Shown piece by piece: positions 1-8,128 of a stretch of 64,000 nt of DNA (position 1 is its first letter; the number at the start of each line of letters is the position of its first letter). This DNA comes from Amycolatopsis mediterranei. Its GTDB lineage: Bacteria; Actinomycetota; Actinomycetes; Mycobacteriales; Pseudonocardiaceae. Both the position numbers and the translations under genes were made by a program. The stretch is from the NCBI RefSeq assembly GCF_026017845.1, contig NZ_CP100416.1, positions 9,426,366 through 9,490,365 on the forward strand. The letters run 5' to 3'. The notes under the pieces are model-generated. The model worked only from the letters and a program-made list of their open reading frames with translations, had not been told where the DNA came from and made no database searches.

Positions 1-1
1 G

Positions 2-733
2 CGGTTCACCGGCACGTTCGCCGGCTCGCCGCCGGCGTTGTTCGCGGCCGGAGTGCGTTCGCTGGCACCCCGCCGCGCGGCCTTCCTGTCCGGCCCGTGG
101 GGATCGGTGGTTTCGTTCTCGCCGGAGCTGTTCCTCGCGCGCCGCGGACGTTCGGTGCGGTCGACGCCGATCAAGGGAACCCTCCCCCGCCGCGGGCCGG
201 AGGACGACGGGAACGCCGCGCTGCTGCGTCAGTCCGCGAAGGACGTCGCGGAGAACGTGATGATCACGGACCTGGTGCGCAACGACCTCGGCCGGGTGTG
301 CGAGGTCGGGTCGGTGACGGTGCCTTCGCTGCTGGAAGTCCGCCCGGCGCCGGGGGTCTGGCACCTGGACTCGACGGTGACCGGGGTGCTGCGGCCCTCG
401 GTGCCGGATGCGGACTTGCTTTCCGCCACCTTCCCGCCGGGGTCGGTGACGGGCGCGCCGAAGATCCGCGCGCTGGACCTGATCGCCTCGCTGGAGAGCT
501 GCGGCCGCGGCGTCTACACGGGCGCGATCGGGCTGGTGTCACCGGTGGCGGGACTGGAGCTGAACGTCGCGATCCGGACGTTCGAGATCGCCGGGGATTC
601 GATCGCGCTCGGGGTCGGCGGCGGCATCACCGCGGATTCGGACCCGGAGGCGGAGTGGCAGGAGTGCCTCCACAAGGCGGCACCCCTGGAACACCTCCTG
701 GCGAACCCGCTACTTGCCGGGGTCGAGCAGTAG
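2..733 (+). CDS. pabB: aminodeoxychorismate synthase component I (PabB), 3' part
   Basis: Chorismate-binding enzyme that makes 4-amino-4-deoxychorismate for folate. The gene enters from the left edge; the frame is open from base 2, so the start lies outside the window. The visible part is the C-terminal catalytic half of the family. It contains PIKGT, whose Lys is typical of PabB where anthranilate synthase has PIAGT, then ENVMITDLVRNDLGR, GSVTGAPK and GVYTGAIG, which form the chorismate/Mg site. Confidence in the family is high. Other chorismate enzymes such as salicylate synthase are less likely because of the Lys in PIKGT. It overlaps the convergent quinone reductase gene by 24 bp at the 3' ends, so the two transcripts run into each other. 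Confidence 0.9.
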   Translation, partial: RFTGTFAGSPPALFAAGVRSLAPRRAAFLSGPWGSVVSFSPELFLARRGRSVRSTPIKGTLPRRGPEDDGNAALLRQSAKDVAENVMITDLVRNDLGRVCEVGSVTVPSLLEVRPAPGVWHLDSTVTGVLRPSVPDADLLSATFPPGSVTGAPKIRALDLIASLESCGRGVYTGAIGLVSPVAGLELNVAIRTFEIAGDSIALGVGGGITADSDPEAEWQECLHKAAPLEHLLANPLLAGVEQ

Positions 734-1666
734 CTTGCCGACGGTCTTGCGGGAGCGCAGGGCCTCGTGCGCGCCCCGGGCGTCCGAGAGCGCGTACTCG
801 CCGCCCGGGATCGCCTTGAGCCGGCCTTCCCGGACGAGGCCGAACAGGTCGGCCAAGGCGGTCCCGAAGATGTTGCCGGGCACCCGGAAGACGTGCGGCA
901 GCCACATCCCGCTGATCGTGGTGCTGTGGCCGAGGATGTTGCGCAGCTCGACCGGCTTCGGGCTCTCGCGCCCGGCCATGCCGTAGAAAGCGAGGCGACC
1001 GAACGGCGCGAGCGCGGCGATGCTCTGGTCGGTCGTCGTGCCACCGACCATGTCGAGCACGACGTCGACGCGGCGGCCGTTGTTCGCCTCGATCAACGCG
1101 GCGGTCATGTCCTCGGCGCGGGAGTCGATGGCGACGTCCGCACCGAGCTCGAGGGCGAGCGCGCGTTTCTCGTCGCTGCTCGCGGTGGCGATGACCCGTC
1201 CGGCGCCCCAGGCCTTGGCGAGCTGCACGGCAACGGTCCCGACGCCGCCGGCCGCGGCGTGCACCACGACCGATTCGCCCTTTTCGAGGTGGGCGTTCTT
1301 GCGGAGCAGGATCCAGGCGGTCGTGCCCTGGACCAGCATGGACAGCGCGGTCAGGTCGTCGATGCCGTCGGGCACGGGGAAGGTCGTGGCCTGGGGAGCG
1401 ACGGCCTTCTCGGCGTACCCGCCACCGCCGTTGAGCAGGGCGACGACCCGCTTGCCGTCGTGGGTGCCCACGACCTCACCGCCGGGAACGAGCGGCAGCT
1501 GGGACGGCGCGAGGTAGGAGTTCTCGGCCTGGTGGGTGTCGGCGTAGTTGACCCCGATGCTCTCGACGTCGATGAGCACCTCGCCGGGGCCGGCCACCGG
1601 GTCGGGCAGCTCGACGGGGGTGAGCACCTCGGGTCCGCCGAACTCGGTCACCTGCACTGCGCGCAT
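710..1666 (-). CDS. quinone oxidoreductase-like MDR family dehydrogenase
   Basis: NADPH-dependent medium-chain reductase of the quinone-reductase/crotonyl-reductase type, about 318 aa, cytoplasmic. The N-terminal GroES-like domain starts MRAVQVTEFGGPEVL. The Rossmann domain has HAAAGGVGTVAVQLAKAWGA, the usual NADP-binding AxGGVGxxAxQ motif. The structural and catalytic zinc ligands of alcohol dehydrogenases are not evident, which fits QOR members. A much longer frame runs upstream, but it crosses the promoter and the divergent regulator gene; the ATG at 1666 gives the canonical N-terminus. The gene is divergent from a TetR-type regulator with an inverted repeat between them, so it is probably the regulator's target, for example for electrophile or quinone detoxification. 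The substrate is unknown. Confidence 0.88.
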   Translation of the reverse strand: MRAVQVTEFGGPEVLTPVELPDPVAGPGEVLIDVESIGVNYADTHQAENSYLAPSQLPLVPGGEVVGTHDGKRVVALLNGGGGYAEKAVAPQATTFPVPDGIDDLTALSMLVQGTTAWILLRKNAHLEKGESVVVHAAAGGVGTVAVQLAKAWGAGRVIATASSDEKRALALELGADVAIDSRAEDMTAALIEANNGRRVDVVLDMVGGTTTDQSIAALAPFGRLAFYGMAGRESPKPVELRNILGHSTTISGMWLPHVFRVPGNIFGTALADLFGLVREGRLKAIPGGEYALSDARGAHEALRSRKTVGKLLLDPGK

Positions 1667-1691
1667 GTCGCGTTCCCTCTCCGTCGTGGTT

Positions 1692-1717
1692 GTGAGACAT
1701 TCTGGCATATGTCTCAC
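1692..1717. promoter_or_regulatory. perfect inverted repeat, probable TetR operator
   Basis: GTGAGACAT (1692-1700) and ATGTCTCAC (1709-1717) are exact reverse complements separated by 8 bp. The site lies between the divergent quinone reductase and TetR genes, and the ATG of the regulator (1709) is inside the right arm. This arrangement suits an operator that represses both genes. The regulator mRNA would have little or no leader. Binding is inferred, not shown. Confidence 0.7.
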
Positions 1718-2248
1718 TCGGACGCGTTCACCCTCGCCCGCGACTGGTTCCTCGCCGGCCGCCGGGTCGACATGGGCGAACTGGCCCAGGAGCTGTCGAT
1801 CAGCCGGGCGACCCTGCACCGCCGGGTGGGGTCCCGCGATCTTTTGCTGGGCGAAATCCTGTGGTCGCTTTCGTCCGCGTCGATCGCTCGGTTGTGGCCT
1901 TCGTGCGCCGGGCGTGGGGCGGCGGGGATCGCGGACTTCGTCAGCGGGTACGTCCGCATCGCGAACGACGCACCCCCGTTCAGGGACTTCCTGCGCCGCG
2001 AGCCGGAGCGCGCGTTGCGCCTGCTGACCACCCGCGCAAGCGTTTGCCAGCAGCGGACGACGGAGAAGCTGGAGGCGCTGCTGGCCGGCGAGGTCGCGGC
2101 CGGGCGGCTGGTGCCGCCGCTGCCGGTGCCGGACCTGGCCTACCTGCTGGTCCGGATCGGCGAGTCGTTCGTGTACACGGACGTGATCACCGGAGACGCC
2201 CCGGACGCGGCGAAGGCCCACGCCGCGGTGACGGCGCTGCTCACTTGA
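1709..2248 (+). CDS. TetR family regulator, QsdR-like
   Basis: One-component repressor of about 179 aa. The N-terminal helix-turn-helix is in RRVDMGELAQELSISRATLHRRVGSRDLLLGEIL (about residues 17-50). The rest is helical, with a C-terminal region resembling QsdR-type TetR proteins (RIGESFVYTDVITGD). The ATG at 1709 was chosen because it sits in the palindromic operator and gives the normal short N-terminus; a frame extending further upstream is antisense to the reductase. It most likely controls itself and the divergent quinone reductase. The ligand is unknown. Its 3' end overlaps rsmI by 8 bp in convergent orientation. Confidence 0.85.
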   Translation: MSHSDAFTLARDWFLAGRRVDMGELAQELSISRATLHRRVGSRDLLLGEILWSLSSASIARLWPSCAGRGAAGIADFVSGYVRIANDAPPFRDFLRREPERALRLLTTRASVCQQRTTEKLEALLAGEVAAGRLVPPLPVPDLAYLLVRIGESFVYTDVITGDAPDAAKAHAAVTALLT

Positions 2249-3077
2249 CCCGGGCCGCCAGCACGGCGTCGTAAAGCTCCTTTTTGGACACTCCGGTCGC
2301 CTCGGCGACCTCCGCCGCCGCGGACTTCAGGCGCTCGCCGGCGGCCACCCGGGCCGCGACCTCGTCCACCAGGTCCGCCACCGAAACCGCCCGCGGCTCG
2401 GCGCCCGAGAGCACCACCGTGATCTCGCCGCGGACGCCCTCCTCGGCCCACGAAGCCAGCTCCGCGAGCGTCCCCCGCTTCACCTCTTCGTACGTCTTCG
2501 TCAGCTCGCGGCACACCGCGGCGGGGCGGTCCGGGCCCAGCACCGCGGCCGCATCGGACAACAGGGAGGCCAGCCGGTGCGGGGACTCGAAGAACACCGC
2601 GGTCCGGGGCTCGGCGCGCAACGCCGTCAGCCACTTCGTCCGCTCGCCCGGCTTGCGCGGGGCGAACCCCTCGAAGCAGAACCGGTCGCACGGCAACCCG
2701 GACAGCGCGAGCGCCGTCGTCACCGCCGACGGGCCCGGCAGGCACGTCACCGGCAGGTCTTCCGCCACGCAGGCCGCCACCAGCCGGAAGCCCGGATCGG
2801 ACACGCTCGGCATGCCGGCGTCCGTCACCAGGACCACCGTCTCGCCCGCGTGCAGCGCTTCCAGCAGCTTGGGCAGGCGCGCCGTCTCCACGTCCTCGTA
2901 GAAGCTGACCACCCGGCCGCGCGGGGTCACCTCCAGCGCCGAAGCCAGCGATCGCAGCCGCCGGGTGTCCTCGGCCGCGATCACGTCGGCGTCCGCCAGG
3001 GCCGAAACCAGGCGCGGTGAAGCGTCGCGGACGTCGCCGAGCGGGGTGGCGGCGAGGATGAGGCGGCCCGAAGTCAC
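2241..3077 (-). CDS. rsmI: 16S rRNA (cytidine(1402)-2'-O)-methyltransferase RsmI
   Basis: SAM-dependent enzyme that 2'-O-methylates C1402 in the decoding centre of 16S rRNA. It is about 278 aa, the normal family length, with GTG start at 3077. The N-terminus LILAATPLGDVRDASPRLVSAL and the segment AAEDTRRLRSL are RsmI signatures. The TP-methylase core has VTDAGMPSVSDPGFRLV and FFESPHRL, and the C-terminal helical tail has GVSKKELYDAVL. rsmI lies head-to-head with pmt, a common actinobacterial arrangement. Confidence 0.95.
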   Translation of the reverse strand: MTSGRLILAATPLGDVRDASPRLVSALADADVIAAEDTRRLRSLASALEVTPRGRVVSFYEDVETARLPKLLEALHAGETVVLVTDAGMPSVSDPGFRLVAACVAEDLPVTCLPGPSAVTTALALSGLPCDRFCFEGFAPRKPGERTKWLTALRAEPRTAVFFESPHRLASLLSDAAAVLGPDRPAAVCRELTKTYEEVKRGTLAELASWAEEGVRGEITVVLSGAEPRAVSVADLVDEVAARVAAGERLKSAAAEVAEATGVSKKELYDAVLAARVK

Positions 3078-3144
3078 CCGGCCAGCCTAGGCTGATCAGC
3101 GGATCCGGACGACGGACGCCCCGCCCCGCCCGTAGGATCGCCCC

Positions 3145-4713
3145 GTGACCGCCGTGCTGACCCGTCCCGACGACGAAAGCGTCCGGCCGGACCCGGTCGA
3201 GGCGCTCCGGCCGCCCACCGACCGCGAGCTGACCCTGCTCGGCCGAGGCATGCCGGCCGACCGGCTGCGCGGCTGGGTCGTCACCCTCGTGCTGACCGTG
3301 ATCGGTGGCATCGTCCGGCTGCAGAACCTCGGCGTGCCGACCGACAAGGGCAGCCCCGTCTTCGACGAGAAGCACTACGTGCCGCAGGCGTGGCAGGTGC
3401 TGCGCAACGGCGGTTACGAGGACAACTACGGCTACGAGCTGGTCGTCCACCCGCCGCTGGCGAAGCAGCTGATCGCGATCGGCGAATGGCTGTTCGGCTA
3501 CAACGGCTGGGGCTGGCGCATCATGCCCGCGCTGGCCGGCACGCTGATGGTGCTGCTGGTCGTCCGCGTCGCCCGCCGCCTGACGCGCTCGACGCTGCTC
3601 GGCGCCATCGCCGGCATCCTGGTGATCAGCGACGGCGTCCTGCACCTGCAGTCGCGCATGGGCATGCTCGACATCTTCATCGCGCTGTTCGTGCTCGCCG
3701 CGTTCGCCTGCCTGCTCGTCGACCGCGACCAGGTGCGCGGGCGGCTCGCCACGGCGGTCCGCGAAGGCTGGGTCAACGAATCCGTCTGGGGCCCCAAGCT
3801 CGGGTTCCGCTGGTGGCGGTTCGCGACCGGCCTGATGATCGGGCTCACCTTCGGCGTCAAGTGGTCGGCGCTGTACTACATCGTCGCGTTCGGGCTGCTC
3901 TGCGTCGGTTTCGACGTCGCGGCCCGGCGCGCGGCCGGCGTCGAACGGCCCTGGCTGGGCACGATCCGCCGGGACGTGCTGCCCGCGCTGTGGGCGATCC
4001 TGCTCATCCCGTTCCTGATGTACTTCGCCGCGTACTGGGCGTGGTTCGCCAGCGAGACCGCCACCGACCGGCACTACACCGAGATCAAGGACATCGCGCC
4101 GGGCGTCTGGGGGTGGGTGCCGCCGGCGCTGCGCTCGCTCGGCGACTACACGGGCAACGTCCTGCACTTCCACGAAACGCTGGTCACGCCCAAGGACAAC
4201 CCGCACCCGTGGGAGTCGAAGCCGTGGACGTGGCCGATGGGGCTGCGCCCGATGCTCTACAGCTACAACGGCGAAGTCACCGGCTGCGGCGAGGCCCGCT
4301 GCATCAGCGCGACGATGCTGATCGGCACGCCGGCGATGTGGTGGCTGGCGATCCCGATGCTCGGCTGGGCGGCGTGGCGCTCGATCTTCCGCGCGGACTG
4401 GCGCTACGCGGCCGTGCTGGTCGGCTACCTCGGCGGGTACGTCTTCTGGTTCACCAACATCGACCGCCAGATGTACTTCTTCTACGCGACACCGCTGGCG
4501 GCGTTCCTGGTGCTGGGGCTGACGTTGTGCCTGGGCCAGATCCTCGGCAGCGCCCGGCGCGGCTTCGAGAGACGCGGCACGGGCCTGCTGGTGGTGTCGC
4601 TGTACGTCGGCCTGGTGGTGGCGAATTTCGCCTGGCTGTGGCCGATCCTGAACGGCATCGCGATCACGAACGGCCAGTGGGAGGCCGAGCGCTGGCTGCC
4701 GTCCTGGCGGTAG
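3145..4713 (+). CDS. pmt: protein O-mannosyltransferase (GT39 family)
   Basis: Integral membrane glycosyltransferase that transfers mannose from polyprenyl-phosphate-mannose to Ser/Thr of secreted proteins. It is about 522 aa with GTG start. The first extracytoplasmic loop has SPVFDEKHYVPQAW, whose Asp-Glu pair is the catalytic signature, followed by VVHPPLAKQLIAIGEWLFGYNGWGWR. About ten hydrophobic segments follow, and the late loop with DRQMYFFYATPLAAF matches bacterial Pmt. It is divergent from rsmI with a 67-bp shared promoter gap and appears monocistronic. Confidence 0.93.
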   Translation: MTAVLTRPDDESVRPDPVEALRPPTDRELTLLGRGMPADRLRGWVVTLVLTVIGGIVRLQNLGVPTDKGSPVFDEKHYVPQAWQVLRNGGYEDNYGYELVVHPPLAKQLIAIGEWLFGYNGWGWRIMPALAGTLMVLLVVRVARRLTRSTLLGAIAGILVISDGVLHLQSRMGMLDIFIALFVLAAFACLLVDRDQVRGRLATAVREGWVNESVWGPKLGFRWWRFATGLMIGLTFGVKWSALYYIVAFGLLCVGFDVAARRAAGVERPWLGTIRRDVLPALWAILLIPFLMYFAAYWAWFASETATDRHYTEIKDIAPGVWGWVPPALRSLGDYTGNVLHFHETLVTPKDNPHPWESKPWTWPMGLRPMLYSYNGEVTGCGEARCISATMLIGTPAMWWLAIPMLGWAAWRSIFRADWRYAAVLVGYLGGYVFWFTNIDRQMYFFYATPLAAFLVLGLTLCLGQILGSARRGFERRGTGLLVVSLYVGLVVANFAWLWPILNGIAITNGQWEAERWLPSWR

Positions 4714-4817
4714 TGACCAATCCGGCCAAAAGCAGGCCGACCCCCGCGCGGCACGTAACCGTCGCTAGGAAGTCATTCGGCCGTGACTGCGGTCGGACTG
4801 GTAACCGATCGGCACCG

Positions 4818-5552
4818 TCAGTCCGCGAAGTAGGCGCCCGGCGTGACCCCGATCGCCCGCCGGAAGGCGGCGACGAACGCGCTCGCCGAGCTGTACCCGA
4901 CGCGGTGCGCCACCGTCTCCAGCGGGGTGGCCTGGGCCAGCAGCGGCAGCGCCGCCCGCAGCCGCGCCTGGGTGCGCCACGTCCCGAACGGCATCCGGCA
5001 CTCGCGGACGAAGATCCGCGCCAGCGTCCGTTCCGCGGCCCCGACGTCGCGGCCGAACTCGGCGAGGGTCCGCGGGTCGGCCGGGTTCGCGAGCACGGCC
5101 GCCGCCACGTCGAGCGCACGCGGGTCCGCCGGTGACGGCACCACGATCGGCACCACGTCCAGGGGCTCCAGCAGGTCGAAGGCCACGGCTTCGGCCCGCA
5201 GCCGGGCCGCGGGGGCGACGCCGTCGCCGGTCAGGTACTCCAGCAGCTCCCGCAGCAGCGGCCGGACGACGACCAGCCGCGGCCGCGGCCACGCCACCGG
5301 CGACCGCGCCGGGTCGGCGTAGATGCCGCGCAGCGCCGCCCGCCCGAGCGCGCCGGTGCGGTGCCGGACGCCGGCGGGCATCCAGAGGGCCCGCGTCGGC
5401 GGCAGCACCCAGCCGGCGTCGCCCGCCTTGACCGCGACGACGCCGCGGGCCGACCAGACCAGCTGGTGCGCCGGGTGCTCGTGCCACGGGAACCAGGTGC
5501 CGGCGGGCAGGTCGACCGTGCCGAGCAGCATGGCTTGTCCGGTTCGCGACAT
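4818..5552 (-). CDS. AraC family transcriptional regulator with N-terminal cupin
   Basis: About 244 aa. The N-terminal cupin-like sensor contains WFPWHEHPAHQLVW (residues ~20-33) and the C-terminal half has two HTH motifs of the AraC/XylS type (FGRDVGAAERTLARIF, then ETVAHRVGYSSASAFVAAFRRAIGVTPGAYF). The organisation matches cupin-AraC activators that regulate a neighbouring gene. It is divergent from a methyltransferase gene with only 55 bp between the starts, so that gene is the likely target. The inducer is unknown. Confidence 0.88.
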   Translation of the reverse strand: MSRTGQAMLLGTVDLPAGTWFPWHEHPAHQLVWSARGVVAVKAGDAGWVLPPTRALWMPAGVRHRTGALGRAALRGIYADPARSPVAWPRPRLVVVRPLLRELLEYLTGDGVAPAARLRAEAVAFDLLEPLDVVPIVVPSPADPRALDVAAAVLANPADPRTLAEFGRDVGAAERTLARIFVRECRMPFGTWRTQARLRAALPLLAQATPLETVAHRVGYSSASAFVAAFRRAIGVTPGAYFAD

Positions 5553-5607
5553 CGGTTGGCAGCCTATCGGCTACCGGTCACCGGCGCGCCTCCCTAACGT
5601 CGGTGCC

Positions 5608-6177
5608 ATGCCGATGAACCTCATCCACCGCAGGATCTGCAGCTCGGAGAAGTGGGCCGCGACGGTCGAAGAGCGACTGACGCCCTGGCTGGAGAAACGC
5701 GACCTCGGCGACGACGTCCTCGAGATCGGCCCCGGCTTCGGCGCCACCACGGCCGTGCTGCTCAAGGCGGTCCCGAAGCTGACCGTCCTGGAGATCGACC
5801 ACGCGTCGAGCGAGCTGCTGCGGGCGAAGTACGGCGACCGCGCGGCGGTCGTCGAGGGCAGCGGCGCGCAAATGCCGTTCGAGGCGAACAGGTTCTCGGC
5901 CGTCGTGTGCTTCACGATGCTGCACCACGTCCCGACGAAGGAGCTTCAGGACGCGATCTTCGCCGAGGCCGCGCGGGTCCTGCGCCCGGGCGGCACGTAC
6001 TGCGGCAGCGACGGCCAGCTCAACCTCAGGTTCCGCCTGCTGCACATCGGCGACACGATGAACGTCGTCGACCCGGCGACGTTCCCCGCGCGACTCGGGA
6101 AGGCCGGGTTCGCGCAGGTCGACGTCCAGGTGGAACCGAAGCAGCTGGTGATCTTCTCGGCCGCGAAACCCGGCTAG
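5608..6177 (+). CDS. class I SAM-dependent methyltransferase
   Basis: About 189 aa. Motif I is VLEIGPGFGATTAVLL; motif II ends in the acidic LEIDHAS, which binds SAM ribose. The post-motif CFTMLHHVP and VLRPGGTYCGSDG complete a UbiE/Methyltransf_11-like fold. ATG at 5608 was chosen; the frame extends upstream only as an antisense shadow of the AraC gene. The substrate cannot be read from the sequence. It is divergent from the AraC regulator, and its stop overlaps the convergent kinase gene by 4 bp. Confidence 0.85.
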   Translation: MPMNLIHRRICSSEKWAATVEERLTPWLEKRDLGDDVLEIGPGFGATTAVLLKAVPKLTVLEIDHASSELLRAKYGDRAAVVEGSGAQMPFEANRFSAVVCFTMLHHVPTKELQDAIFAEAARVLRPGGTYCGSDGQLNLRFRLLHIGDTMNVVDPATFPARLGKAGFAQVDVQVEPKQLVIFSAAKPG

Positions 6178-7973
6178 CGGCGGGGCAGCCCGGTCCCCGG
6201 CTGCCGCGGCACCACCCGCGTCACCGGGCCGTCCGCGGACTTGCCCGCCCGCGACAGCCAGCCCTCGACCTCGCGCCGCACCGCGTTCAGCGTCGGGCGG
6301 CGGCGCGGCTCCGGGTCCAGCGACGCCGCCAGCAGCCGCGCGTGCGCGCTCCGCTGGGGCAGCCGCGACACCGGCTCGGCCCGGGCCGCCGCCATCAGGG
6401 CCGCCATCGGTGTCTCCCGCGTTCCGCGCGGCGGCTGGCCCGACAGCGCGTAGCTGATCGTCGCCGCCAGCTGCCACGCGTCGGACGCCGGGGACGCCGT
6501 CGCCCCCATGGCCTGCTCCGGGGCGACGAAGTCGGGCGTGCCGATCATCATCCCGGTGGCCGTCATCTTGGAATCGCCCTGGCTGCGGGCGATGCCGAAG
6601 TCGATCAGGTGGGCCAGGCCGCTGCGGTCGAGGACGATGTTCGACGGCTTGATGTCGCGGTGCAGGACGCCCTTCTCGTGCGCGGCCGCCAGTGCCCCCG
6701 CCATCGTCGCCCACAGGCGGCCGGCCGCGACGTCGTCGAGCGGGCCCTGGCCGTCGACCAGCTCGGCCAGCGGACGGCCTTCGAGGTACTCCATCACCAG
6801 CGCGAGGCCGTCCGGCTCCTCGGCCAGGTCGTACACCTTGACGCAGTTCGGGTGGCTGACCACGGCCAGCGCGCGGGCCTCGCGCTGCATGCGCTCGGCC
6901 GTGTCGCGGTCCGGCGCGTGCGCGATCTTCAGCGCGACCGTGCGGTTCAGCTGGGTGTCGACGGCCTGCCAGACCGTGCCGAACCCACCCGCGCCGAGCT
7001 GCTTGACGCGGCGGTAGCGGCTGCCGCCGGCGCTGCGGGAGCCGGGCGGCGGCGGGATCGGGCCGGGGGCCGCGGCCAGCGCGCCGAGCGGCGGGGACGG
7101 CGGCTCCATCGCGGACGCCAGCGCCGTCTTCGGGTACGGCCGGTTGACCGGCAGCGGCGGCGGAGGCGGCGGGGTGGGCCGCGGCTGGACCTGCGACGGC
7201 GGCGGCCCCTGCGGCTCCGGCTCGCGGCGCGGCGGCGTGTCCGGCCGGTCCGACCGGTTGATCACCGACCACGGCGGCGGGCCGACCATCGCGACCGGGA
7301 TCAGGCCCAGCACGCTGAACGGCAGGAAGCCCAGCAAGAAGTGCAGCGCGGTGTTCGCCTCCATGCCGACGCTGAACACGAGCATCGCGGCGAACGGGAT
7401 CCAGAAGAACCGCGACGGCCACTTCGGCCCGCGGCGGAAGGCCGTGCGGCCCTGCAGCATGACGAAGAACAGCGAACCGGCGCCCAGCACGGCGAAGGCC
7501 AGCAGGTAGACGAAGAACGGGAGGTCACTGCCGTTCTTCGAGAACAGCACGTCGTAGACGGTCTGGCCGCCGCCGAGGTACTTCGTCTGGTTGCCCACCC
7601 AGCAGCCGCCGTCGCGGCCGAGCGAGGCCAGTTCCGCCCGGCTCAGGCCGGTCTTGTCGCCGCCGAACGCCGCCCGGTAGACCCCCGACACGCCGTTCGA
7701 CAGCAGCCACGGCAGCACCAGCGCGCTGACCAGGCCGATCCCTCCGAAGACACCCAGCGTCGTCGCGTCGTAGCGGTTGCCGGTGCCCTTCCGGATGATC
7801 GACACGGCGACCGCGCCGATCGGCGGCAGCAGCGCGACGAGCGCGCCGGCCGCACTCGTGGCCCAGACCCATTCGCCGGGGCAGAAACCCGGGCCGAACA
7901 AGGAATGGGCTAGCGAGAGCAACGCGCTCGCGAGTCCGTTCACCGCCGGGCTCCCCTCACTGTCCGTGTTCAC
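6174..7973 (-). CDS. membrane-anchored Ser/Thr protein kinase (C-terminal kinase domain)
   Basis: About 599 aa. The N-terminal ~230 residues contain four or five hydrophobic segments (for example ATSAAGALVALLPPIGAVAV and FFVYLLAFAVLGAGSLFFVML). A Pro-rich linker (~235-310) follows, then a Hanks-type kinase domain at about 318-580 with LGAGGFGTVW, VALKIA, HRDIKPSN and DFGIA. This is the reverse of the common PknB layout, where the kinase comes first, and there are no PASTA repeats. The kinase appears active on the motifs present. The signal sensed is unknown. It is divergent from the acyl-CoA synthetase gene with about 155 bp between. Confidence 0.88.
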   Translation of the reverse strand: MNTDSEGSPAVNGLASALLSLAHSLFGPGFCPGEWVWATSAAGALVALLPPIGAVAVSIIRKGTGNRYDATTLGVFGGIGLVSALVLPWLLSNGVSGVYRAAFGGDKTGLSRAELASLGRDGGCWVGNQTKYLGGGQTVYDVLFSKNGSDLPFFVYLLAFAVLGAGSLFFVMLQGRTAFRRGPKWPSRFFWIPFAAMLVFSVGMEANTALHFLLGFLPFSVLGLIPVAMVGPPPWSVINRSDRPDTPPRREPEPQGPPPSQVQPRPTPPPPPPLPVNRPYPKTALASAMEPPSPPLGALAAAPGPIPPPPGSRSAGGSRYRRVKQLGAGGFGTVWQAVDTQLNRTVALKIAHAPDRDTAERMQREARALAVVSHPNCVKVYDLAEEPDGLALVMEYLEGRPLAELVDGQGPLDDVAAGRLWATMAGALAAAHEKGVLHRDIKPSNIVLDRSGLAHLIDFGIARSQGDSKMTATGMMIGTPDFVAPEQAMGATASPASDAWQLAATISYALSGQPPRGTRETPMAALMAAARAEPVSRLPQRSAHARLLAASLDPEPRRRPTLNAVRREVEGWLSRAGKSADGPVTRVVPRQPGTGLPRR

Positions 7974-8128
7974 TTCGTGGCCGTCACGCGGCGTTTCCCC
8001 GCGGTCCAGCTTAGGACGCTCCCGGGCTCCGTGAGGTTGCCGGGTCTTTCGGCGGCGGAATCCGGCGCGGCCGCCGCTCCCGCGCCATGATGGGGATCGG
8101 CGGAACGTCCGACCCGAAGGAGCGGAGC

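Noticed and set aside
2140-4206. 688-aa minus-strand frame over rsmI and pmt
   Set aside because: Out of frame with rsmI and antisense to the conserved pmt gene.
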